Origin: Thermococcaceae archaeon
GTDB lineage: Archaea; Methanobacteriota_B; Thermococci; Thermococcales; Thermococcaceae
Direction: 5' to 3'
DNA length: 7,479 nucleotides
Assembly (NCBI GenBank): GCA_026986455.1
Contig: JALSON010000332.1
Span: 1 to 7,479, forward strand
The notes beneath the pieces were generated by a model. The model did not search any database and had not been told where the DNA came from. It saw only the letters and a program-made list of their open reading frames with translations. The position numbers and the translations under genes are program-made. Of this stretch, positions 1 to 5,270 are shown in pieces (the first letter of the stretch is position 1; the number at the start of each line of letters is the position of its first letter).

Positions 1-120
1 CTTTTCTGCCAGTTCTGTAAGGGATAGACCTTTTTCCTCCCTTAAGCGCCTTATGTTTCTGGCCAATGCAATCATTCGAGCCTCATTTGAGTTTAGAATA
101 TCAGACATTTCGTTCGTCAT
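1..120 (-). CDS. XRE-family helix-turn-helix regulator, N-terminal part
   Basis: Only the first 40 codons are inside the window; the gene continues off the left edge. The protein begins MTNEMSDILNSNEARMIALA, and residues 22-40 (NIRRLREEKGLSLTELAEK) are the classic opening of a Cro/C1-type (XRE) helix-turn-helix: a basic first helix, then G-L-S-L-T-E-L-A. It is therefore expected to be a DNA-binding transcription regulator. The ATG at 118-120 is chosen because GGTG lies six bases before it and because the TATA box at 155-161 puts transcription start near 132, which would exclude an in-frame ATG at 136-138. The gene follows the MFS transporter on the same strand but has its own promoter, overlapped by inverted repeats that suggest autoregulation. 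Whether it controls the transporter is inference. The C-terminal domain, which would name the subfamily, is not visible. Confidence 0.8.
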   Translation of the reverse strand, partial: MTNEMSDILNSNEARMIALARNIRRLREEKGLSLTELAEK

Positions 121-130
121 ACTAAACACC

Positions 131-184
131 TTGTTCATTATATTGAACCAAGAGTTTATAACATTTTCGCCTTACATGTTATAA
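131..184 (-). promoter_or_regulatory. Promoter and candidate operators of the XRE regulator
   Basis: Read on the minus strand, a TTATAAA TATA box occupies 161-155 and predicts transcription start near 132, about 12 bases before the ATG. Two inverted repeats sit on it. The first, GTTCATTATATTGAAC at 133-148, has 5-base arms and covers the predicted start site. The second has perfect 9-base arms, TTATAACAT (156-164) and ATGTTATAA (176-184), separated by 11 bases; one arm coincides with the TATA box. Binding at either site would block TBP/TFB or RNA polymerase, so autorepression by the HTH protein is the simplest reading (inference). Confidence 0.6.
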
Positions 185-193
185 TGGTATTCT

Positions 194-1306
194 TCAGTAT
201 CGCTTAAGCCTAAACAGCATCGTTGAGGCAACGCTATTCATAACAGCCTTAAAAACAAATGGCGCCTTAACTCCAAAGCCAAGCAAAAACCCTCCGAAAG
301 AGGGTGCGGGAATTGAAACCAGTGTAGTCATGGCATTAATTGTTCCAAATGCTGACGCTTTTATGTCACTGAAGTACCTTTCAATTAGCAGGGGCAAAGC
401 GGCAAAGCCAATCATTCCAAATGTTTTCCATAGTAAATAAGCCAAAGCAAGAATCCAGCCTTTTCCAAGCGAGAATGCCAAAAGGGACATAGCAACAACC
501 AGATAACTCAAACCCAAAGCACTGACTGGACTATATCTATCAACAAAAGCACCGGCAAAAGTTCCCCCAAATGCTATTACCAGCGTTTGAGCCGAGATTA
601 GGAACCCATAATCAAGAACAGAATATCCAATCTCTCTCAGGTAGATCGGCACAATCCATTGCACTGCCTCGGTTGAGAATGTATCGAGAGAGTACAAGAA
701 GATTATGAGTGTGAAAGGTCTTGATCTTAAAAGGTTAAAGTTAAATAGATTTTGAGCTCTTTCTCTCTTGGTGTCCTTCAAAAATACCAGCAGGAGGAGA
801 GAGATTAACAATCCAAAGAAGCCTATGAAGACAGCAACATCGTATTTACCCATCTCATAAAGCTTGGCACCTACTGGAGCCGTCAGCGCTGGAGGAATCG
901 AAGGCAGCACTCTTTGAACGAGCATATAAGTTAAACCCTTTCTACTCTGAGCTTGCTCCACTATGAAGAGTGACTTTGCTGGAGTCCCAATTCCAGAGCC
1001 AAGGCTCATAAGGGGATAGACCAGAGAAGCAAGAAGAGCGTTATGAAGCAGAATTAGTAAGGGAGGGAAAGCATAGATGGTGTATCCTATGAGCAAAGTT
1101 CTGTTATACCCGAGTAAGTCAGCTATTTTACCTCCAATAATGTTTCCAAAGGCTCTCATCAAAAGTGCAAGGGTAAAAATTAAGCCTATTTGAGTTTTGC
1201 TAATTCCCAAATCAAGGAGAAAATATTGGATGTACATAATCCAGAGAGCATTGGATGATACGGCAATGATATTTGAAGCCGCTATTAGCTTTAAATTGAT
1301 GTTCAT
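194..1306 (-). CDS. Major facilitator superfamily (MFS) transporter
   Basis: This encodes a 370-residue integral membrane protein with about 11-12 hydrophobic segments, a normal to slightly short length for MFS. Residues 58-69 (GGKIADLLGYNR) match MFS motif A, the cytoplasmic loop between helices 2 and 3; a second copy of the pattern, GAFVDRYSP, follows in the C-terminal half, and a basic loop (KDTKRERAQ) links the halves. The substrate cannot be told from sequence; drug efflux or sugar/organic-acid transport are possible. The ATG at 1306 is preferred over an in-frame GTG at 1318 because that GTG lies inside the ribosome binding site AGGTGG, which ends eight bases before the ATG. The gene has lower GC than later genes: two rows of 60 counted in it gave 24 and 28 G+C, against 36 and 37 in the nitrilase and phosphatase. 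The XRE regulator lies downstream on the same strand. Confidence 0.88.
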   Translation of the reverse strand: MNINLKLIAASNIIAVSSNALWIMYIQYFLLDLGISKTQIGLIFTLALLMRAFGNIIGGKIADLLGYNRTLLIGYTIYAFPPLLILLHNALLASLVYPLMSLGSGIGTPAKSLFIVEQAQSRKGLTYMLVQRVLPSIPPALTAPVGAKLYEMGKYDVAVFIGFFGLLISLLLLVFLKDTKRERAQNLFNFNLLRSRPFTLIIFLYSLDTFSTEAVQWIVPIYLREIGYSVLDYGFLISAQTLVIAFGGTFAGAFVDRYSPVSALGLSYLVVAMSLLAFSLGKGWILALAYLLWKTFGMIGFAALPLLIERYFSDIKASAFGTINAMTTLVSIPAPSFGGFLLGFGVKAPFVFKAVMNSVASTMLFRLKRY

Positions 1307-1342
1307 ATATTCTGCCACCTTGAAAAGTTTAAAAGAATTATT

Positions 1343-1382
1343 CTATAAATCAATATCTGCTCTCCTAGGAGTCTTTATATAT
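1343..1382. promoter_or_regulatory. Divergent promoter region between the MFS and CruF-type genes
   Basis: TTTATATA at 1374-1381 is usable as a TATA box in both directions. On the plus strand it predicts transcription start at about 1403, making the gene at 1406 essentially leaderless, which fits its lack of a good ribosome binding site. On the minus strand a second box, TTTATAG at 1349-1343, predicts a start near 1320 for the MFS gene, just ahead of its AGGTGG site. A perfect 10-base palindrome, CTCCTAGGAG, lies at 1362-1371, abutting the plus-strand TATA box at the BRE position. It is a candidate operator; no regulator is identified. Confidence 0.5.
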
Positions 1383-1405
1383 CTGCAGGAACATAAACTC
1401 AAGTT

Positions 1406-2098
1406 ATGAAAGGTTATGAAAAGGACGTGAAAATATTTATATTCCTCATCCTGCTCGCCAACGTATTCAAGCGCTCCCCTATTTACAACCTTTTCTATCT
1501 GCTCGCAATGGTCGCCGTCTCCCGGCGGCTCTGGAGGGACTTCCCGAGGTTTCTTGCAATCTCGGTCGCTGTGGGGTTCCTCGCCGAGGTACTCGGCACC
1601 CATACATGCACGCCCTTTGGCTGCTACCACTACGAGAATCTTAAGCCCCAGCTCTTCGGCGTGGCCCTCTTCGTTCCCCTCGCATGGGCAATTTTTGGCT
1701 TTGTATCATATATCATGGCGCGCTACTTCTTTAAACGCAGAAGCTCCAGAATAGCCTTTGCATCGCTCCTGATGGTCGTCCTTGATCTCTCAATCGACCC
1801 CATTATGACATCGTGGAAGGCGTGGGTGTGGGATACAACCACCGGAATAAACTGGTTCGGAATCCCCTGGACAAACTATCTCGGCTGGTTTGTTGTTTCC
1901 CTTACGTTTTTCTACCTCTATGAGCGTATTTCAAAGGGTGAGGTTGAGGAGGAGCTCTTAAGGCTCGGCCCACTGGTTTATCTTCTGGAGATGCTCACGT
2001 TCATGATTTATGCTCCCCAGAGCGTAAGAACCCCTACAGAGATTGCGTTTTTAATCTCTTTAGCTTTGATTTCCCGCTGTATTTATGGAGGTAAATAA
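1406..2098 (+). CDS. CruF/DUF422-family integral membrane protein (carotenoid-biosynthesis type)
   Basis: The 230-residue protein is strongly hydrophobic, with about six to seven membrane segments. It shows the landmarks of the family that includes bisanhydrobacterioruberin hydratase (CruF, Pfam DUF422): G57-x3-E61-x2-GTHTCTPFGCYHY at 57-76, a proline/tryptophan helix (FVPLAW, 89-94), VLDLSIDP at 125-132, W137/W140/W142, and FGIPWTNYLGW at 151-161. In haloarchaea this family hydrates carotenoid end groups. Thermococcales are not known for bacterioruberin and no phytoene synthase or desaturase is visible here, so the substrate may be another isoprenoid; membership is clear but function is not. 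The next gene starts two bases after its stop, and the ribosome binding site of that gene (GGAGGT, 2087-2092) is made of this gene's last codons, so the pair is one translationally coupled operon. Start: first ATG after the TATA box, probably leaderless. Confidence 0.82.
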   Translation: MKGYEKDVKIFIFLILLANVFKRSPIYNLFYLLAMVAVSRRLWRDFPRFLAISVAVGFLAEVLGTHTCTPFGCYHYENLKPQLFGVALFVPLAWAIFGFVSYIMARYFFKRRSSRIAFASLLMVVLDLSIDPIMTSWKAWVWDTTTGINWFGIPWTNYLGWFVVSLTFFYLYERISKGEVEEELLRLGPLVYLLEMLTFMIYAPQSVRTPTEIAFLISLALISRCIYGGK

Positions 2099-2099
2099 A

Positions 2100-2762
2100 A
2101 TGAGGGTGACTTTAATCCCCATGAAGGTTGAGGTGGGCAACTTCGAGGCGAACTGGAAGGAGTTTAAGAAACGCTTTAGGGAGGCTTTAGAGCACGATCC
2201 AGACTTCCTCATCTTCCCCGAGTACTGCCTCACGGGCTTTGATGAGTGGGACTTCAGCAGGGCGGAGCTTTACGGCGAGATAGTGAAGCGGGTGAGTGAA
2301 CTGGCCAGAAAAGCGGGTGTTTACGTCGTCTTCGGCCTCCTTGAGCCCTACAAGCGCTGTGTCTACAACTCGGCCCTTCTCATAGGCCGGAACGGCGAGG
2401 TTCTGCTGAAGCACCGCAAGTTCCAGGAGCCCATGAAGTTCTGCACCGGAAACACGGTAAAGACGGCAAGGACAGAGTTCGGCAAAGTGGGCATAATCAT
2501 CTGCGGCGACCTCTATAACAAGCGCATATTGAAGTGGGTTAAGCGTAAAAAACCGGACTACATCTTCGTGCCGATGGAGTACTCGCCGGACTACGGCGAG
2601 CTGAACGAGGAGGATGTTGGGACGATGGGTGAGAGGGCTAAACTTTTCTCGGCCAAAACCTTCATTGTGAACAGCTATCCGCCCGGCGGCTCGTGGGTCT
2701 TCGATGAGGATGGAGAGCTCTTAACCTATGTGACAGGTGATGAGCTGCTTGTCTGGGGATAA
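2100..2762 (+). CDS. Nitrilase-superfamily (CN-hydrolase) amidohydrolase, short form
   Basis: This 220-residue protein carries the nitrilase Glu-Lys-Cys triad in the expected order and context: E41 in FPEYCLTGF, K107 in LLKHRKFQ, and the nucleophile C135 in GIIICGDLYN. VPMEYSP follows at 157-163, where the family has the strand after the nucleophile. Such enzymes cleave nonpeptide C-N bonds in amides, ureas or nitriles in the cytoplasm; the branch cannot be named. It is 40-50 residues shorter than most members (about 260-280), mainly at the C-terminus, but no frameshift is seen. The ATG at 2100 is chosen over an in-frame ATG at 2085 because GGAGGT ends seven bases before it. It is coupled to the upstream membrane protein, suggesting action on the same or a linked compound (inference). 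It converges with the DUF4405-type gene, with 18 bases between the stops. Confidence 0.88.
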   Translation: MRVTLIPMKVEVGNFEANWKEFKKRFREALEHDPDFLIFPEYCLTGFDEWDFSRAELYGEIVKRVSELARKAGVYVVFGLLEPYKRCVYNSALLIGRNGEVLLKHRKFQEPMKFCTGNTVKTARTEFGKVGIIICGDLYNKRILKWVKRKKPDYIFVPMEYSPDYGELNEEDVGTMGERAKLFSAKTFIVNSYPPGGSWVFDEDGELLTYVTGDELLVWG

Positions 2763-2780
2763 TAAAAGATAAAGAGATTC

Positions 2781-3023
2781 TCAGTGAGTTAATCTGCGGA
2801 AGTAGCTCTTCATTGCAGGCCAGTTGAGGGCAAGATGCACCACAGAGAGTCCGAAGAATGCAAAGCCCAAATATATGTGCAGTGTGTCCATCAGAGACAC
2901 GGGCAACGGGATTCCCAGTTTTGCGGCGAGGGGCCCTATTAGAAGGAAGACACCGCTTATGCCTGTTATCAGCCAGAGGACAAAGAGCACTATCGATACC
3001 CACATTCTCAGCGTTGCGCCCAT
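2781..3023 (-). CDS. Small two-helix membrane protein, DUF4405 / cytochrome b-like
   Basis: The 80-residue protein has two membrane segments (about 9-31 and 45-66) and ends in a short basic tail. The first helix contains TGISGVFLL; the second contains H49-x3-G53 and, after 13 further residues, H63-x3-N67-W68. This H...G...H..NW pattern is typical of DUF4405, a small cytochrome b-like family whose histidines are thought to bind haem. I infer a membrane electron-transfer or anchor subunit rather than a complete enzyme. The ATG at 3023 has GGGGTG five to six bases upstream and lies only four bases after the stop of the preceding gene, so the two are clearly co-transcribed; longer in-frame starts lie inside that gene without comparable sites. 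DUF4405 assignment is good but not certain for so short a protein. Confidence 0.72.
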   Translation of the reverse strand: MGATLRMWVSIVLFVLWLITGISGVFLLIGPLAAKLGIPLPVSLMDTLHIYLGFAFFGLSVVHLALNWPAMKSYFRRLTH

Positions 3024-3027
3024 TCTT

Positions 3028-3771
3028 TCACCCCTTGACGAAAGTTTTGCCATTGACTGATATTTCATAGGCTTTCCATTCTCCATTCTCGTATGTGGCC
3101 TTTACTTCGACTTTTTCTCCGACTTTGAGAACGGCAAGCATCTCTTTCCATGTGTATTCTCCGCCTTCTTCATCTGTCCATCTCCCCCTGATGAACACTT
3201 TTGTTGAGTTTACCAGAATATAGCGTCCTGCAGTATTTACTTCCTCGATGTTTCCCGAGAGTACCTTCTCACTGGTGTTCAGCTCAGGAATCTGTGTTGA
3301 GGTGTTGGTAAGATTTTCCTCAGATGGTGCTCCCACATAGAAGCTAACCGTTACCCTCTCCTCGCTTCCATAAGGGCATCCGCTTCCGTATTTGAACACA
3401 ACATCGAGCGTTCCGTTTCCAAGAACTTTAACGGTGTACTGCTTAAAAGCTGTATACTGATCGAGGAGTTTGGTTTCGCTTTCATCAACAATCTCAACGT
3501 TGGTGGGGTTCCCTGCTATTATCTTCCAGTCTGAGTACGGACACGGCTGGGCATGTTTGAATTTGACAGTAACGTTGAGCGTAACCTCCGTCCCTGCCTT
3601 TGGCACATACGCTTTGGCCGGAACGACACAGAGGAGATCAGAACCTTCGTGTGAAATAGCCGAGCCGATGTAGTAGACACCATTTGAAACTGCGGTTTCG
3701 TTCTGAGCTTGGAGGGATGATTGGCCTTCAGGGCTAATGTTTTCCTCCGCAATTCTGACTGCAAAGGGCAA
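3028..3771 (-). CDS. Secreted protein with Ig-like and OB-like domains; frameshifted at the signal peptide
   Basis: The intact frame from a TTG at 3771 gives 247 residues. A beta-rich domain at about 45-147 looks like an immunoglobulin/CARDB-type fold and contains two similar CPY motifs (CPYSDW, C77; CPYGSE, C132). A Ser/Thr/Asn-rich linker with NxS/T sequons spans 149-168. A C-terminal small beta domain (169-245), with GNIEEV, KVFIRGRW and KVGEKVEVKA, resembles an OB-like barrel. The fold names are my reading, and I do not recognise the family. The TTG start is poor: it has no ribosome binding site, and hydrophobic CAIITALPFAV codons precede and include it. The missing N-terminus lies one frame away (see the entry at 3769-3823). 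The DUF4405-type gene follows four bases later, so this is probably an extracellular partner of that membrane protein, perhaps in metal or redox handling (inference). Confidence 0.7.
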   Translation of the reverse strand: MPFAVRIAEENISPEGQSSLQAQNETAVSNGVYYIGSAISHEGSDLLCVVPAKAYVPKAGTEVTLNVTVKFKHAQPCPYSDWKIIAGNPTNVEIVDESETKLLDQYTAFKQYTVKVLGNGTLDVVFKYGSGCPYGSEERVTVSFYVGAPSEENLTNTSTQIPELNTSEKVLSGNIEEVNTAGRYILVNSTKVFIRGRWTDEEGGEYTWKEMLAVLKVGEKVEVKATYENGEWKAYEISVNGKTFVKG

Positions 3772-3823
3772 TGCCGTTATTATAGCACATTATAACAAAA
3801 GCCACCATTATTCTGCGTTCCAT
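3769..3823 (-). other. Displaced signal-peptide start of the Ig/OB-like protein (one-base frameshift)
   Basis: An ATG at 3823, preceded by GGTGGTGGAGG (3835-3825), opens MERRIMVAFVI and then runs into a stop after 29 codons. Skipping a single base near 3790 would continue as CAIITALPFAVRIAEEN, which enters the downstream frame without a break. Together they form a textbook signal peptide: a basic start, a hydrophobic core of about 17 residues, and a cleavage-like region. The distance from 3823 to 3771 is not a multiple of three, which confirms the shift. Either the gene is broken or the read has a one-base error; there is no long homopolymer at the spot. Confidence 0.7.
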
Positions 3824-3883
3824 GCCTCCACCACCAAAGTTATTCAAGGAGTCCTGCTATTTTCCTTTCAGGATTTCTAAACT

Positions 3884-3901
3884 TAACAAAAAGGTAAAAA
3901 G
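3884..3901 (-). terminator. T-rich terminator after the DUF2202 lipoprotein gene
   Basis: On the minus strand two T5 runs (3900-3896 and 3892-3888), separated by ACC, begin five bases after the stop codon. Archaeal RNA polymerase terminates on such T-tracts without a hairpin. This suggests that the lipoprotein mRNA can end here and that the Ig/OB-like gene has at least partly separate transcription. A weak TATA-like GTTTAGAAA just downstream could be that gene's promoter. Confidence 0.5.
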
Positions 3902-3904
3902 AGC

Positions 3905-4645
3905 TCATGGCTTGCCCCCTTTACCCCCGCCGGTCTCCATCGGGCTGTTGATAATCTGCTCATATTCGTCCTTGGGGAGTATCTGCGGCTCGTATGTGAT
4001 CCCTTTCTTCTCAAGCTGGCTTACAAAAGCCCTCAGGTGGTTCCTTGAACCCATCATGAGGTTCTCATAGACCGTTATGATATCCACCTTGTCCGTCATT
4101 GAAATCCACTTCTGTAAATCCTCTATATCCGTCTCTTCGATGAGGGCACCAACTTTAAGGGCATCGACTTCGCTCTTCATTCCCATCTCCATGAGCTGGT
4201 TGTAGAGCTTCTGGAGCTCTTCGTTCTGGAACTCTCCGATTCCCTCGCTGGCCGTTGGATCGGTCAGGTTGTACTTTGACAGGAGCATCCTCACAGACTC
4301 AACGTGGGTGGTCTCGCTCTTGGCTATGTTGCTGAATATCTGAAGACCCCATTTTTCGTAGAGCTTTGTGTAGACGTCGTGTGCTAACTTCTCCTCCTCG
4401 ACCATGTAGAGCAGACCCTCCTTTTCCTCCTCTGTTAACTGACCCGCCGGAATTGAATCTATGTATGCCTTAAGTTCACTCGTTCCTACGTTGCCGTTCT
4501 CGTTGACGTTCACAGGTATCTCGTCTTGGTTCCCTGTGCTTGAAGTCGTCTGTGTGCCTGTCGTTGTCCCGGTGCTTATGCACCCGGCTCCAAGGACGCC
4601 GAGAAATAGCGCCCCTATAAGGAGCAGACCCAACAATCTCTTCAT
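3905..4645 (-). CDS. DUF2202 ferritin-like lipoprotein
   Basis: The 246-residue protein starts with a lipoprotein signal (MKRLLGLLLIGALFLGVLGA), with a lipobox ending at C22, then a Thr/Ser-rich linker (about 25-40) that probably spaces it from the membrane and may be glycosylated. Residues 58-222 are a DUF2202 four-helix, ferritin-like domain. Candidate di-iron ligands in their usual helices are E84/E85 and H89 in VEEEKLAHDVY, E111 and H114 in SETTHVES, E170/E171 in GALIEETDIEDL, and E194 and H203 in VYENLMMGSRNHLRAF. The biochemical role of the family is not established; iron or metal binding is inferred from the fold. A Gly/Lys tail (GGGKGGKP) ends it. The ATG at 4645 fits both the signal peptide and the GGAGGTG site six bases upstream; an in-frame start seven codons earlier does not. 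It heads a minus-strand cluster with the secreted Ig/OB-like and DUF4405-type genes. Confidence 0.88.
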   Translation of the reverse strand: MKRLLGLLLIGALFLGVLGAGCISTGTTTGTQTTSSTGNQDEIPVNVNENGNVGTSELKAYIDSIPAGQLTEEEKEGLLYMVEEEKLAHDVYTKLYEKWGLQIFSNIAKSETTHVESVRMLLSKYNLTDPTASEGIGEFQNEELQKLYNQLMEMGMKSEVDALKVGALIEETDIEDLQKWISMTDKVDIITVYENLMMGSRNHLRAFVSQLEKKGITYEPQILPKDEYEQIINSPMETGGGKGGKP

Positions 4646-4657
4646 ACCTTCCACCTC

Positions 4658-4700
4658 CATATGCAATTTATATGTTACATATGTCTGTTTCTTTATAAAC
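4658..4700 (-). promoter_or_regulatory. Promoter and candidate operator of the DUF2202 lipoprotein gene
   Basis: GTTTATAAAG (4700-4691, minus strand) is a strong TATA box with a purine-rich CGAAAG before it. It predicts transcription start near 4670 and a leader of about 25 bases containing GGAGGTG. A perfect 13-base palindrome, ATATGTTACATAT (4670-4682), sits at that start point, flanked by CATATG at 4658-4663 and overlapping CATATG at 4678-4683. The arrangement suits repressor control, for example in response to metal or redox state; the regulator is not known. Confidence 0.6.
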
Positions 4701-4783
4701 CTTTCGGCTATACATTATCAGTATATTTTGGTTCTTTCTTCGATTTAAGAGTTTCCGGAATAAAAATACAAATTCCGAGAAAA

Positions 4784-4821
4784 TATTTAAAAGTTCATAC
4801 TCCCAGCAAATTAAAGGGGGT
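4784..4821 (+). promoter_or_regulatory. Promoter and ribosome binding site of the protein phosphatase gene
   Basis: TATTTAAAAG (4784-4793) is a good TATA box and places transcription start near 4813. GGGGGT at 4816-4821 acts as ribosome binding site, unusually close to the ATG (two bases). Upstream, CGGAAT (4756-4761) and ATTCCG (4772-4777) form a 6-base inverted repeat that could be an upstream regulatory site, but this is weak. Confidence 0.5.
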
Positions 4822-4823
4822 CC

Positions 4824-5270
4824 ATGAAAGTCTTTCCGCTTGATGATAACGTCGCTTTCTCGCGGATGCCGGCGAGGAGCGAAATGGACGAAGTTGCCGA
4901 AACCTTCGACGCCATTGTTGTGCTCGTTGAGGAGTACGAGCTCCCCTATTCGCTAAACGAGTGGAGAAAACGGAACGTTGATGTTCTCCACAGCCCCATA
5001 CCGGACTTCTCGGCTCCAACTCTGAATCAACTCCTCAAAATCCTCCGCTGGATTGAGGCGAAAACTCTGGAGAACAAAAGGGTTCTGATCCACTGCATGG
5101 GCGGCCTCGGGAGGAGCGGAACTGTCGCTGTCGCGTGGGTGATGTACTCAAAGGAACTTCCCCTGCGAGAAGCATTAAGGCGGGTTCGCTCCCTGAGGCC
5201 GGGTGCGGTTGAGGTGGAGGAGCAGATGGAGGTTCTAAAAGAGCTGGAAATGCTCCTCAAAAGCCGTTGA
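4824..5270 (+). CDS. Dual-specificity / tyrosine protein phosphatase (Tk-PTP-like)
   Basis: The 148-residue cytosolic protein is a compact cysteine phosphatase that removes phosphate from phosphotyrosine and possibly phosphoserine. The P-loop is HCMGGLGRSGT (90-100), with nucleophile C91 and phosphate-binding R97, matching HCxxGxxRS/T. D61, in SPIPDFSAP 30 residues earlier, is the expected general acid. Size and motifs match the small archaeal phosphatase described from Thermococcus kodakarensis (Tk-PTP, about 147 residues); orthology is likely but judged from memory of the family. All catalytic residues are present. The gene has its own promoter and is divergent from the DUF2202 gene. Its last 14 bases overlap the end of the nitroreductase gene on the other strand. 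Confidence 0.92.
   Translation: MKVFPLDDNVAFSRMPARSEMDEVAETFDAIVVLVEEYELPYSLNEWRKRNVDVLHSPIPDFSAPTLNQLLKILRWIEAKTLENKRVLIHCMGGLGRSGTVAVAWVMYSKELPLREALRRVRSLRPGAVEVEEQMEVLKELEMLLKSR

Noticed and set aside
1343..1630. Open minus-strand frame of 95 codons antisense to the CruF-type gene.
   Set aside because: It lies opposite conserved membrane-protein codons and has no recognisable domain.
2662..3003. Open minus-strand frame of 113 codons over the nitrilase end and DUF4405-type gene.
   Set aside because: It is Arg/His/Cys-rich, has no family features, and competes with the DUF4405-type frame, which has paired histidines and proper membrane helices.
3852..3872. TCCTG/CAGGA inverted repeat before the Ig/OB-like gene, a possible hairpin terminator.
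   Set aside because: The arms are only five bases, no T-run follows on the relevant strand, and archaeal termination does not need a hairpin; the T5 runs nearby explain termination better.
4709..4725. TATAC/GTATA inverted repeat with a 7-base spacer upstream of the lipoprotein promoter.
   Set aside because: Five-base AT-rich arms in an AT-rich region are expected by chance.
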